A stretch of DNA of 64,000 nucleotides, from positions 1,099,001 to 1,163,000 of the forward strand of contig NZ_CP086111.1 of assembly GCF_016806835.2 (NCBI RefSeq), written 5' to 3'. Positions within the stretch are counted from its first letter, which is position 1. Each line of letters starts with the position of its first letter. Source of the DNA: Skermanella rosea (GTDB taxonomy: Bacteria; Pseudomonadota; Alphaproteobacteria; Azospirillales; Azospirillaceae). The notes below the pieces were generated by a model. It did not search any database. It saw nothing but the letters and a program-made list of their open reading frames with translations, and was not told the DNA's origin. A program made the position numbers and the translations under genes. This document shows positions 24,482 through 34,065 of the stretch, piece after piece.

Positions 24482-24520
24482 GGTTCTTCTGTCTCGGTGG
24501 TGATTCTGGGACGGCGTCTG

Positions 24521-25504
<984 letters not shown>

Positions 25505-26494
25505 TCAGTTCACTCCGAGGGTCGAAAGGGTGGGGGCGCCGGCATCGGCGGGGGTGGGGCGGGGGCCGTCCTCGCGGGTGGCCGGCCAGAGATTGACGGT
25601 CAGCGGATCGCCGGGCAGCCGGACGACCGGGCCGGCGGCCATGCCGGCGGCGCGCAGCCAGCCGGTGACCTCCTCGTCGCCGAAGCCGAGTCGGCGGTGG
25701 GCGTGCTCGGTCCGCAGGGATTCCAGGTCGTGGCGGGCGAAATCGACGATCACCAGCCGGCCGCCGGGGCGCATCACCCGCGCGGCCTCGGCCAGGACGT
25801 CGGCCGGCTCCTCGACGAAATGGAGCACCTGGTGGATCACCACCGCGTCGAAGGAGCCGGACGGCAGCGGCAGCTGGTACATGTCGGATTGCCGGACCTG
25901 GCAGTTGCGCAGGCCGGCGCGTTCCAGGTTGGCCCGCGCGATCGCCAGCATCTCGCGCGACAGGTCGATGCCCAGGGCGCGCTCGGCGCGCGGCGCCAGC
26001 AGTTCCAGCATGCGGCCGGTGCCGGTGCCCAGGTCCAGCAGGTCCTGGATGCCGGAGGCGGGGAACAGCCGCAGCAGCGCCGCCTCGACCTCGCGCTCGG
26101 GCACGTGGAGCGAGCGCATCTCGTGCCAGCGGGCGGCGTTCTCGCGGAAATAGTCGGCGGCGGCCTCGGCCCGGGCGCGCTTGATCGCGTTCAGCCGCTC
26201 CAGGTCCAATGCTAGGGTCGCGTCGTCCCGCGGCACCGCGTCGATCAGGGTGCGCGCCAGGTCGGCGAAGGCGCCGCGCTCGGCCAGGCGGTAGAACGCC
26301 CAGGTCCCTTCCCGGAAACGGTCGAGCAGCCCCGCGTCGCACAGCAGCTTCAGGTGCCTGGACACGCGGGGCTGGCTCTGGCCCAGGATCTGGGTCAGCT
26401 CGGTCACGGTCAGCTCGCCTTGGGCGCACAACGCCATCAGCCGCAACCGGGTCGGTTCCGCCGCCGCCTTGAGTGCCGTGAGCAGTGAGTCCAT
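25505..26494 (-). CDS. ArsR-type regulator fused to SAM-dependent methyltransferase domain (SahR-like)
   Basis: 329-aa fusion. Residues 1-95 are an ArsR winged helix (LTQILGQSQPRVSRHLKLL is the recognition region). Residues 140-300 are a class I methyltransferase fold with LDLGTGTGRMLELL (motif I). Proteins of this design next to methionine-cycle genes in proteobacteria are known or predicted S-adenosylhomocysteine-responsive regulators. Here it leads the metF-metH operon, and a perfect palindrome lies 61 bp upstream, so autorepression lifted by a SAM-cycle metabolite is likely. The effector is inferred. Whether the methyltransferase fold is catalytic cannot be told. Confidence 0.9.
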   Translation of the reverse strand: MDSLLTALKAAAEPTRLRLMALCAQGELTVTELTQILGQSQPRVSRHLKLLCDAGLLDRFREGTWAFYRLAERGAFADLARTLIDAVPRDDATLALDLERLNAIKRARAEAAADYFRENAARWHEMRSLHVPEREVEAALLRLFPASGIQDLLDLGTGTGRMLELLAPRAERALGIDLSREMLAIARANLERAGLRNCQVRQSDMYQLPLPSGSFDAVVIHQVLHFVEEPADVLAEAARVMRPGGRLVIVDFARHDLESLRTEHAHRRLGFGDEEVTGWLRAAGMAAGPVVRLPGDPLTVNLWPATREDGPRPTPADAGAPTLSTLGVN

Positions 26495-26554
26495 TCCCTT
26501 GCCTGTCCCAGTATGCCGGAGATGCGCGCTGATGCCGTTCCCGTCGATCGATAT

Positions 26555-26570
26555 ATAAAGATATCTTTAT
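26555..26570. promoter_or_regulatory. palindromic operator upstream of the ArsR-metF-metH operon
   Basis: Perfect 16-bp palindrome ATAAAGATATCTTTAT within an A+T-rich island in otherwise G+C-rich DNA, 61 bp before the regulator start. Size and symmetry suit an ArsR-family dimer. It is the best candidate site for the regulator encoded downstream. It also lies 192 bp upstream of the divergent mlaA gene. Confidence 0.7.
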
Positions 26571-26761
26571 GCGACGTAAACGCCTTTTCTGGGAAAAACG
26601 GCGGGACGACCCTGTCCGCTCCTCCGGCTGCCGTGCCGTGGCGGTGGCATCTGGTCAAAAACCATTCCGTATGTTACCTCAGGACGATCCGCGCCTTCTG
26701 CGACGTCGGACCGTGGCGGCACCGGCCCCCGATCCTCCTCTTCTGGATGAGCGAATTATCC

Positions 26762-27604
26762 ATGAACCTGTCTGGCTTCCCGCGCTTTCGCGGTTCCGTT
26801 GCCGCCGTTGCCCTGCTCGTCTGCGGCTCGGTCCTGTCCGGATGCGTCCTGCCCCCGCGCGACGATCCGGCGGCCCTCGCGGCCTATCAGGAGGCGAACG
26901 ACCCGCTCGAAGGCTTCAACCGGGCGATCTTCGGCTTCAACGAAGGCACCGACATCCTGCTGATCCGCCCCGTTTCGGAAATCTACCGCGGCATCGTGCC
27001 CAACCCGGTCCGAAACGGCATCCGCAATTTCCTGCGCAACCTGCGCAGTCCGCTGACGATCGCCAACGAGCTGCTGCAAGGCGACTGGACCGGGGCCGAG
27101 GTGGCGACCAAGCGCTTCCTGGTCAACACCACGGTGGGCATCGGCGGCGTGATGGACGTGGCGGCCGACCACGGCCTGGAATACCAGGCGGAGGATTTCG
27201 GGCAGACCCTCGCCGTGTGGGGCGTGCCGGAAGGCCCGTACCTGGTGCTGCCGCTGCTGGGGCCGTCCAACTTCCGCGACACGACCGGCATCGCGGCCGA
27301 GGCGTTCGGCGACCCGGTCAACCTGTGGGCCGCCAACACCGACCGCGACGGTATCCCCCTGGGGCGCGCCATCTCCGGCGGCATCGACACCCGCTCCCGC
27401 CTGATCGAGCCGATCGACGACCTGCGCCGCAACTCCCTCGACTACTACGCCTCGCTGCGCAGCCTGTACCGCCAGAACCGAATCAGCGAGATCAACGACG
27501 GGCGGACGACGGCCGAGGAGTACCCCGAATTCCCCGAGTTTCCCGAGGACGAGGCGCCGCCGGTTGACAATTCCGGCGGAACGGCTAAGTCCAGCACGCC
27601 ATGA
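26762..27604 (+). CDS. mlaA: MlaA/VacJ outer-membrane lipoprotein (phospholipid transport)
   Basis: 280-aa lipoprotein with signal peptide and lipobox LSGC at about residues 22-25. The conserved VacJ body begins ANDPLEGFNRAIFGFNEGTD and includes NFLRNLRSPLTIANELLQGD. MlaA removes mislocalised phospholipids from the outer leaflet of the outer membrane and passes them to MlaC, encoded next with an ATGA overlap. The acidic C-terminal tail has a YPEFPEFPEDE motif. An in-frame ATG 15 bp upstream (26747) is an equally possible start. The inner-membrane MlaFEDB genes are not in the window. Confidence 0.93.
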   Translation: MNLSGFPRFRGSVAAVALLVCGSVLSGCVLPPRDDPAALAAYQEANDPLEGFNRAIFGFNEGTDILLIRPVSEIYRGIVPNPVRNGIRNFLRNLRSPLTIANELLQGDWTGAEVATKRFLVNTTVGIGGVMDVAADHGLEYQAEDFGQTLAVWGVPEGPYLVLPLLGPSNFRDTTGIAAEAFGDPVNLWAANTDRDGIPLGRAISGGIDTRSRLIEPIDDLRRNSLDYYASLRSLYRQNRISEINDGRTTAEEYPEFPEFPEDEAPPVDNSGGTAKSSTP

Positions 27605-28242
27605 TCACACGCCGCTTCTTCATCGCCTGCGCCGCGCTGCTCGCCTTTGCGGGTACCGTCGCGCTTCCCACCGCTGGCCGCGCCGACGCCCGTTCGGAAG
27701 CGGCAGCCAAGTTCATCCAGGACCTGGGCGCCCGGGCCATCGACGTCCTGGTCAAGCCCAACCTGGGCCGCCAGGAATCCATGCAGCGGTTCCGCGTGCT
27801 GCTGAACGAGGGCTTCGACGTGCCCTATATCAGCCGCTTCGTGCTCGGCCGCACCTGGAACACGGCGACTCCGGCACAGCAGCAGGAGTACGGGTCGCTG
27901 TTCGAGCGGCTGATCGTCCAGGTCTATGCCGACCGCTTCTCGCAGTATTCCGGGCAGAACCTGGACGTCAACGAGACCCTGAAGATCACCGGCCACCGGC
28001 CGGAAGGCGAGAGCGACGCCATCGTGACGTCGCAGATCATCCGCCCCGACGCGCCGCCCGTGGCCGTGGACTGGCGGGTGCGCCAGCGCGGCGACACCAT
28101 GAAGGTGATCGACGTCGCGGTCGAAGGGGTCAGCATGAGCGTGACCCAGCGCTCCGAGTTCTCCTCCGTCATCCAGCGCGGCGGCGGGCAGATGGAGGCC
28201 CTGTTGCAGACCCTGCGCCAGCGTGTCGGTTCCGCCGGCTGA
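27601..28242 (+). CDS. mlaC: MlaC periplasmic phospholipid-carrier protein
   Basis: 213-aa secreted protein. The signal peptide MITRRFFIACAALLAFAGTV ends near GRADA. The Ttg2/MlaC fold follows, with SRFVLGRTWNTATPAQQQEY, VDWRVRQRGDTMKVIDVAVE and the closing GVSMSVTQRSEFSSVIQ. It ferries phospholipid between MlaA and the inner-membrane Mla complex. The ATG overlaps the mlaA stop (ATGA), so the two are translationally coupled. A strong terminator follows. Confidence 0.94.
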   Translation: MITRRFFIACAALLAFAGTVALPTAGRADARSEAAAKFIQDLGARAIDVLVKPNLGRQESMQRFRVLLNEGFDVPYISRFVLGRTWNTATPAQQQEYGSLFERLIVQVYADRFSQYSGQNLDVNETLKITGHRPEGESDAIVTSQIIRPDAPPVAVDWRVRQRGDTMKVIDVAVEGVSMSVTQRSEFSSVIQRGGGQMEALLQTLRQRVGSAG

Positions 28243-28273
28243 CGCCTCCAGACACCCTCGCGATGCCCGTGAA

Positions 28274-28299
28274 GAAGCCGCCCGGCCGGGCGGCTTTTC
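28274..28299 (+). terminator. intrinsic terminator after mlaAC
   Basis: GCCGCCCGGCCGGGCGGC hairpin preceded by GAA and followed by TTTTCT, about 32 nt past the mlaC stop. A classical rho-independent terminator on the plus strand. Confidence 0.85.
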
Positions 28300-28383
28300 T
28301 GTTGCCCGGGCCGGGGAGGCCCGTTTTCCGGGAACATCACCCGGGCTCCCGGGTTGGTTCAACAGGTAGGGCAGGGGGAGATG

Positions 28384-28953
28384 ATGGAACTCAAGGAATA
28401 TCCGCTTCTGCATCAGGTCGATCTCATGCTGGCCTTGCTGAAGGTCGCGACCGAAGGCCGGGCCACCCTGGACGACGCGCTCTCCAGGCTGAAGGGGAAC
28501 CTGCGGTCGGTCGGCGAGCCCCTGCCGGTACCCGACTCGGAGATCCGCGGTGAACTCGCCCGCGCGCTGGACAGGCTGACGCAGGCCGTCCTTCTGGAGC
28601 CCGCCGGGGACGGCGGTTTCATGATCACGCCGCGCGGCATGAGAACGCTGGCGGAGCATCCCGGCGGCATCGACGACAGCGTGCTGATGCGGTTCCCCGA
28701 GTTCCGTGCCTTCATCGACCAGGAATCCGCGCGGCCGGCCGGCCGGAAGACGGTTTTCACCGGCCGGACGGACGATCCCCGGATCATCGAGTACGACGAG
28801 GGCTATGCCGCCTTCCATGACGGGCAGCCCCTGCAAGCCAATCCCTACGAGGCGGACCGGGTCATGCACCTCGCCTGGGAGAACGGCTGGTGCCAGGCCC
28901 GTGACGACGCGCTGCGGGGCGAAAGCTGGAGCGCCGCTGTCCGGAAGGCCTGA
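28384..28953 (+). CDS. uncharacterised two-domain protein (winged-helix plus RMF/CrpP-like tail)
   Basis: 189 residues. The first ~115 resemble a winged-helix module of the kind at the N-terminus of Mrr-type proteins (LLHQVDLMLALLKVATEG, then GGFMITPRGMRTLAEHP). The last ~55 read DEGYAAFHDGQPLQANPYEA and MHLAWENGW, a pattern like ribosome-modulation-factor/CrpP domains. Both matches are by eye and modest. An AGGGGGAG ribosome site sits just before tandem ATGs at 28381 and 28384; the second has better spacing. The 3' end is covered by a 26-bp tandem duplication. Confidence 0.6.
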   Translation: MELKEYPLLHQVDLMLALLKVATEGRATLDDALSRLKGNLRSVGEPLPVPDSEIRGELARALDRLTQAVLLEPAGDGGFMITPRGMRTLAEHPGGIDDSVLMRFPEFRAFIDQESARPAGRKTVFTGRTDDPRIIEYDEGYAAFHDGQPLQANPYEADRVMHLAWENGWCQARDDALRGESWSAAVRKA

Positions 28954-28996
28954 ACGGCCACGCTGTCCGGAAGGCCTGAACGGCCACGCTGTTCGG
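28936..28996 (+). repeat. 26-bp tandem duplication across a stop codon
   Basis: Two exact 26-bp copies (28936-28961 and 28962-28987), each beginning GCTGTCCGGAAGGCCTGAAC, plus a third partial copy starting GCTGTTCGG. The first copy holds the last codons and TGA of the upstream gene; the second is outside the coding region. Confidence 0.85.
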
Positions 28997-29094
28997 ACAG
29001 GCTTCCTGATCATTAGGGGTAAGTTAAGGGGGCGGTGATATGTTTTCGCACGCCCGCCCGATCCTTGCCTCCCTGACTGGTCAGAAGTCCGAAG

Positions 29095-30045
29095 ATGACC
29101 GTACCTGAACTGCTCGACCTCACGGAACTCGACTATCTGAGCATGGAGGAGGCGCTGTCCTCGTCGGCTCGAGGGCGGGCCTTTCTCCGCATGCGCGACC
29201 GCCGGACGCGGGTGGTCTCGGTCGACGACTGGCGGCGCCTGGCGGGCAAGCTGGAGGAGCAGGTCGACCGGCTGCGCGGCGTGGAGGCCGTCGCGGTCAC
29301 CGCCGCCCAGCCGATCGAGACGGTGACGGACGCCGCCGGCGTCACGACGGACCGCTCGACCCATCTGCGCATCCTGCGGCAGGAACTGCAGGAGATGAGC
29401 AGCTACATCCAGCAGACCCGCAGCGAGATCGCGGCGCTCCGGCCGGCCGACGCGGGGGCCAACCGGATCATGGCCGCCACCGGCGAGCTGGACGCCATCG
29501 TGACGGCGACCGAGCGGGCGACCACCGAGATCCTGAACGCGGCCGAGCGCATCCAGGAATTCGCCAACCAGATGCACCGGGCCGCCCGGGGGGAGATCAG
29601 CCTCGACGTCGGGGAGGTCGCGAACGACATCGAAATCCAGATCATGGAGATCATGACCGCCTGCTCGTTCCAGGACATCACGGGCCAGCGCACCACCAAG
29701 GTGGTCAATACCCTGCGCTATATCGAGCAGCGCGTGAACACCATGATCGAGATCTGGGGCGTAGACCGCGCCGTCCTGGCCTCGGCCGACGCGACCGCGT
29801 CGCACCGCAAGATGAACGACGACCGCCCGGACGCCCACCTGCTCAACGGCCCGGCGCTCGGCGACGGCGTGGACCAGGCGACGATCGACGCGCTGTTCGA
29901 CAGCATCAGCTTCGATGCCCCGCCGCCCCAGCCGGCCTACGAGCCGCCGCCCGCTCCTCCGCCCCCGCCGCCTCCGGTCCCGGCCCCCGCGATGAACGGC
30001 AGCGCGGAGATCAACCAGAGCGACATCGACAAGCTGTTCGGATGA
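29095..30045 (+). CDS. CheZ-like protein phosphatase
   Basis: 316-aa cytoplasmic protein. A long helical hairpin (about 85-225) contains the CheZ active-site pattern ACSFQDITGQRTTKVV, where the Asp and the preceding Gln are expected to dephosphorylate CheY-P. The C-terminal part is a Pro-rich linker (about 280-300) with two short acidic/hydrophobic peptides, VDQATIDALFDSI before it and NQSDIDKLFG at the very end. These resemble the CheY-binding peptide at the FliM N-terminus. A tethering role is inferred. The pentapeptide-repeat gene follows after 3 bp. Confidence 0.82.
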   Translation: MTVPELLDLTELDYLSMEEALSSSARGRAFLRMRDRRTRVVSVDDWRRLAGKLEEQVDRLRGVEAVAVTAAQPIETVTDAAGVTTDRSTHLRILRQELQEMSSYIQQTRSEIAALRPADAGANRIMAATGELDAIVTATERATTEILNAAERIQEFANQMHRAARGEISLDVGEVANDIEIQIMEIMTACSFQDITGQRTTKVVNTLRYIEQRVNTMIEIWGVDRAVLASADATASHRKMNDDRPDAHLLNGPALGDGVDQATIDALFDSISFDAPPPQPAYEPPPAPPPPPPPVPAPAMNGSAEINQSDIDKLFG

Positions 30046-30048
30046 CGC

Positions 30049-31293
30049 ATGGCCATCGATGAGGAACGCAAGGCCAGGATCAAGCTGACACAGGAGCAAC
30101 TTGATCGCGTGTGCGAGCGGCACAAGCGCTTCATGGAAGGGCGGCCCAACGGCTCGCGGGCGAACATGCCGTTCTTCGATCTCTCGGGCCTGGATTTCAC
30201 CAACCGCAACCTGACGGGCGCCCATCTGTCGGGCGCGATCCTGCGCGACGCGCGGATGACGGGCGCCGTGCTGGACCATGCCGACCTGTTCGGCGCCGAC
30301 CTGCGCGGGGCCGACCTGACCGGCAGCCACCTCTTCCGCACCGATCTGCGCGGCGCCAACCTGCGCGGCGCGCTGCTCCAGGACGCCGTCATGGTGGAGG
30401 TGGACCTGCGCGACGGCTCCATGGCGAACAAGGGCAGCGACGGCGAACTGAAGGTCATCGGGTTCGAGCCGGGGCCGGCGGACATGAGCTCGACCATCCT
30501 GGTCCGCGCCGACATGGCCCGCGCCAAGCTGTCGGGGTCCTTCGCGGCCGGCGCCGACTTCTCCCACAGCAAGCTGTCGGACGCGCGCCTCGTGCGCACC
30601 GACCTGCGCAATTCGAAGTTCGTCGGCGCCAATCTCAGCGGGACCGACTTCTCCGGCGCCGATCTGCGCGGCGCCGACCTGACGGGCGCCACCACGACGG
30701 CGAACACCCGGCTCCAGGCCGCCATCCGGACCGATGCCGAAGCGGCCGCCCAGCAGGTCAATCCGATCCCCCTGCCGGTCGAGCAGAAGGAGCCGGAGCC
30801 CGAGCCGGCGCCGGCACTGGATCTGGAAGGCATGCTGGCGGCCCATGCGCGCTGGCTCAAGAGCGGCGGCAAGGACGGGACTCAGCTCAACCTGTCGGGA
30901 ATGGACCTGGACGGCGCCGACCTGCGGAACCGGGTGCTGAGCCTGGGCATCGCGTCCCGGGTCCGGCTGCGCGGCGCCAACCTGCAGGGAGCCCAACTCC
31001 AGTCGATGCAGCTCGACGGTGCCGACCTGCGCTCGGCCAACCTGCGCGCCGCCGACCTGCGCGGCGCCCGGCTCGACCGCGCCATCCTGATCGACGGGTG
31101 CCTGGAGGAAGCCAACCTGGCCTCGCTCAGGATCGGTGCCGACCGGCTGCTGCGCACCTCGCTGGTGCGGGCCCGCATGGCCGGGGCGCGGCTGCGCAAG
31201 GCGATCCTGCACGGCTGCGACCTGACCAACGCGGACCTTACCGGCTGCGACCTGCACGAGGCGGTAGTGACCGGCACGATCCTGGAGCGTTGA
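30049..31293 (+). CDS. pentapeptide-repeat protein
   Basis: 414 residues with two blocks of A(D/N)LxX repeats forming right-handed beta-helices: about 45-230 (for example ADLFGADLRGADLTGSHLFR) and about 285-410 (for example ADLRSANLRAADLRGARLDR). They are separated by a Glu/Pro-rich linker (EQKEPEPEPAPALD). The N-terminal 40 residues are helical and basic. No signal or membrane segment. Immediate coupling to the CheZ-like gene (3-bp gap) suggests a shared role in motility or polar protein organisation, which is inference only. Confidence 0.85.
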   Translation: MAIDEERKARIKLTQEQLDRVCERHKRFMEGRPNGSRANMPFFDLSGLDFTNRNLTGAHLSGAILRDARMTGAVLDHADLFGADLRGADLTGSHLFRTDLRGANLRGALLQDAVMVEVDLRDGSMANKGSDGELKVIGFEPGPADMSSTILVRADMARAKLSGSFAAGADFSHSKLSDARLVRTDLRNSKFVGANLSGTDFSGADLRGADLTGATTTANTRLQAAIRTDAEAAAQQVNPIPLPVEQKEPEPEPAPALDLEGMLAAHARWLKSGGKDGTQLNLSGMDLDGADLRNRVLSLGIASRVRLRGANLQGAQLQSMQLDGADLRSANLRAADLRGARLDRAILIDGCLEEANLASLRIGADRLLRTSLVRARMAGARLRKAILHGCDLTNADLTGCDLHEAVVTGTILER

Positions 31294-31297
31294 GGCC

Positions 31298-31492
31298 TTA
31301 CTTCTGGAACTTCTCGGCCTGCTTCCGGTCTTCCTCGACCTCCTGGGCGACCTCGGCGACCGCTTCGGAGTCCAGCTTCTTCGCCTCCTCGACCAGCTTC
31401 TTGCCTTCCTTCCCGTCGCCCTCGATTATCTTGTCCAGGCCTTCCTCGGCCAGGTCGTGCGCCTTGTCATGGTTCCGGTCATTGGCAGCCAT
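31298..31492 (-). CDS. small highly charged protein
   Basis: 64-aa hydrophilic, Lys/Glu-rich protein, almost all helix (NHDKAHDLAEEGLDKIIEGD). It has the look of small stress-type or DNA-companion proteins, but no family is certain. The ATG at 31492 has AAGGAG 9 nt upstream; an upstream TTG in frame overlaps that ribosome site and is rejected. It ends 4 bp from the convergent pentapeptide gene. Confidence 0.65.
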   Translation of the reverse strand: MAANDRNHDKAHDLAEEGLDKIIEGDGKEGKKLVEEAKKLDSEAVAEVAQEVEEDRKQAEKFQK

Positions 31493-31525
31493 GCCGCATG
31501 TCTCCTTCAACTCTTCGGATTGTGA

Positions 31526-31960
31526 TCAGCCGCGGTCCGGGGCGGACGGTTCCGAGACCTGGCCGAGCGTGTCGGCGATGGTCTGGGGCCGGTCCGACTC
31601 GGTCGCGATGTCGCCCAGGGAGACGATGCCGATCAGGCGGTCGTCGCGGTCGAGCACGGGGACGCGGCGGATCTGCATGTCGCCCATCAGGCGCGACACG
31701 TCGCCGACCACGTCGTCCTCGTAGCAGTAGCGCGGATCGTCGGTCATCACCTCGGAGACCTTGCACTCGCCGGGCGCCTTGCCGGCGGAAGTCGCGCGGA
31801 CGGTGATGTCCCGGTCGGTGACCAGCCCGACCAGCTTGGGGCCTTCGCACACGGGAAGGACGCCCACGTTCAATTCGTCCATCAGTTTCGCCGCGCGCTG
31901 GATCGTGTCGCCGGGGGCGACCACCTCCACGTCGCGGGTCATGATCTCTCGGATCTGCAT
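31526..31960 (-). CDS. CBS-domain pair protein
   Basis: 144 residues made almost entirely of two CBS motifs: IMTRDVEVVAPGDTIQRAAK to VGLVTDRDITVRA, and VMTDDPRYCYEDDVVGDVSR to IGIVSLGDIA. Together they form one Bateman module that binds adenosine nucleotides. Stand-alone modules like this are common in alphaproteobacteria and often stress-linked. Cytoplasmic. Preceded by an AGGAAAG ribosome site. Confidence 0.88.
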   Translation of the reverse strand: MQIREIMTRDVEVVAPGDTIQRAAKLMDELNVGVLPVCEGPKLVGLVTDRDITVRATSAGKAPGECKVSEVMTDDPRYCYEDDVVGDVSRLMGDMQIRRVPVLDRDDRLIGIVSLGDIATESDRPQTIADTLGQVSEPSAPDRG

Positions 31961-32073
31961 CGGCTTTCCTGCCCCTCGGGGGTGTGTCGGTTCGGCGCTT
32001 CGCAGCACCGCCCATGCCAACAGCCCCCGGGGGAAGGAAGTTCCGGGACGCGCAACCGCGCGGGACGTTCCGG

Positions 32074-34065
32074 CTAGACGTCGATGTCCTGGACGAACCG
32101 GGCGTTCTCCTGGATGTACTGGAAACGCAGCTCGGGCTTCCGGCCCATCAGGCTCTCGACCAGCGACTTGGTCTGCTCCACCTGGCCGCGCATCTCCGGG
32201 TCGTGGGTGTCCGGCACCACGACGCGCAGCAGGGTGCGCTTGCCCGGGTCCATGGTGGTTTCCTTGAGCTGGGCCGGCTGCATCTCGCCCAGGCCCTTGA
32301 ACCGGCTCAGCTCGACCTTCTTGCCGGCGAAGACGGTCTTGACCAGCTGGTCCTTGTGGGCGTCGTCGCGCGCGTATACCGACTTCCCGCCGTGGGTCAC
32401 CCGGTAGAGCGGCGGCAGCGCCAGGTACAGGTGGCCGTTCTGGATCAGGCCGGGCATCTCGCGATAGAAGAAGGTCATCAGCAGCGACGCGATGTGGGCG
32501 CCGTCCACGTCGGCGTCGGTCATGATGATGACGCGCTCGTACCGAAGCTTCTCCGACGAGAAATCGCGGCCCACGCCGCAGCCCAGCGCCTGGATCAGGT
32601 CGCTCAGCTCCTGGTTGGCCCGCATCTTGTCGGCGCTGGCGCTCGCCACGTTCAGGATCTTGCCGCGCAGCGGCAGGATCGCCTGGGTCTCGCGGATCCG
32701 GGCCTGCTTGGCCGAGCCGCCCGCCGAGTCGCCCTCGACCAGGAAGATCTCCGTGCCGTCCGGCGTGTTGCGGCTGCAGTCGGCCAGCTTGCCCGGCAGG
32801 CGGAGCTTGCGGGTCGCGGTCTTGCGCGACATCTCCTTGGCCTGACGCTTGCGCTGCCGCTCCTCCGCCTTCTCGATCAGGTGGTCGAGCAGCAGGTTGC
32901 TGGCGGCGGGGTCGGCCGACAGCCAGTGGTCGAAATGATCCTTGACCGCCAACTCGACCAGCCGCGCCGCCTCGGCGGTCGCCAGCTTCTCCTTGGTCTG
33001 GCCCTGGAACGACGGGTCGCGGATGAACACCGACAGCAGGATGGTGGCTCCGCCGAACACGTCGTCCGCGGTGACCTGGCCCGCCCGCTTGTTGCCGACC
33101 AGCTCGCCGAAGGATTTCAGTCCGCGGGTCAGGGCGGCGCGGAGCCCCATCTCGTGGCTGCCGCCCTGGGGCGTCGGCACCGTGTTGCAGTAGGAATGGA
33201 TGAAGCCTTCCTCGTCCTCCGGCCAGGCGATCGCCCACTCGGCCCGCCCGGCGTCGCCGGGGAACGGCACCTCGCCCGCGAACGGGGCGGGCGTCAGGGC
33301 CTTGCGGTCCTTCAGCGCGGCGGTCAGGTAGTCGTTCAGCCCGCCGGGGAAATGCAGCGTCTCCGCCGCCGGGGTCACCGCGTCGGGACCCAGCAGCTCC
33401 GGATCGCAGGCCCAGCGGATCTCGACCCCCTTGTAGAGATAGGCCTTCGACCGCGCCATGCGGTACAGCCGCTCCGGCTTGAAGACGGCGCCCTCGCCGA
33501 AGATCAGCGCGTCGGGATGGAACTTGATGGTCGTGCCGCGCCGGTTGTGGACCGCGCCCAGGCTCACCAGGTCGCCCACCGCGAGGCCGCGGCTGTAGCT
33601 CTGGGTGAAGAGCTGGCGGTCGCGCGCGATCTCCACCGTCAGCCGGTCGGACAGGGCGTTGACGACCGACAGGCCCACGCCGTGCAGGCCGCCCGAGGTC
33701 GCGTAGGCCTTGCCGCTGAACTTGCCGCCGGAGTGCAGCGTCGTCATGATCACCTCGAGCGCGGACTTGCCCGGGTATTTGGGGTGCTCGTCGATCGGGA
33801 TGCCGCGGCCGTTGTCGCGGATCGTGACGGTCGCGTCCGCCGCCAGTTCCAGGTCGATGCGGCTGGCATGGCCGGCCACGGCCTCGTCCATGGCGTTGTC
33901 GAGGATCTCGGCCACGAGGTGGTGCAGGGCCCGTTCGTCGGTGCCGCCGATATACATGCCGGGGCGGCGGCGCACCGGTTCCAGCCCCTCCAGGACTTCG
34001 ATGTCCTGGGCGGAATAGCTGTCTTCCTTGCGCACGGTGTTTTGAAATAGATCGCTCATGGCCAT
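32074..34065 (-). CDS. parE: DNA topoisomerase IV subunit B
   Basis: 663-aa type IIA topoisomerase ATPase subunit that partners ParC in decatenation. The GHKL ATPase shows EILDNAMDEA, DNGRGIP and GLHGVGLSVVNALS. The Toprim domain shows FLVEGDSAGGSA, LPLRGKILNV and DADVDGAHI. The C-terminus is the usual KPELRFQYIQENARFVQDID. The alphaproteobacterial ParE length and GDSAGGSAKQARIRETQAI context favour ParE over GyrB. It is transcribed divergently from the thioesterase gene across about 108 bp. parC is not in the window. Confidence 0.94.
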   Translation of the reverse strand: MAMSDLFQNTVRKEDSYSAQDIEVLEGLEPVRRRPGMYIGGTDERALHHLVAEILDNAMDEAVAGHASRIDLELAADATVTIRDNGRGIPIDEHPKYPGKSALEVIMTTLHSGGKFSGKAYATSGGLHGVGLSVVNALSDRLTVEIARDRQLFTQSYSRGLAVGDLVSLGAVHNRRGTTIKFHPDALIFGEGAVFKPERLYRMARSKAYLYKGVEIRWACDPELLGPDAVTPAAETLHFPGGLNDYLTAALKDRKALTPAPFAGEVPFPGDAGRAEWAIAWPEDEEGFIHSYCNTVPTPQGGSHEMGLRAALTRGLKSFGELVGNKRAGQVTADDVFGGATILLSVFIRDPSFQGQTKEKLATAEAARLVELAVKDHFDHWLSADPAASNLLLDHLIEKAEERQRKRQAKEMSRKTATRKLRLPGKLADCSRNTPDGTEIFLVEGDSAGGSAKQARIRETQAILPLRGKILNVASASADKMRANQELSDLIQALGCGVGRDFSSEKLRYERVIIMTDADVDGAHIASLLMTFFYREMPGLIQNGHLYLALPPLYRVTHGGKSVYARDDAHKDQLVKTVFAGKKVELSRFKGLGEMQPAQLKETTMDPGKRTLLRVVVPDTHDPEMRGQVEQTKSLVESLMGRKPELRFQYIQENARFVQDIDV

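Noticed and set aside
24482-24520. Cobalamin or SAM riboswitch in front of metH
   Set aside because: Only 39 bp separate metF and metH and no riboswitch core is visible. Control is better explained by the regulator and palindrome at the operon head.
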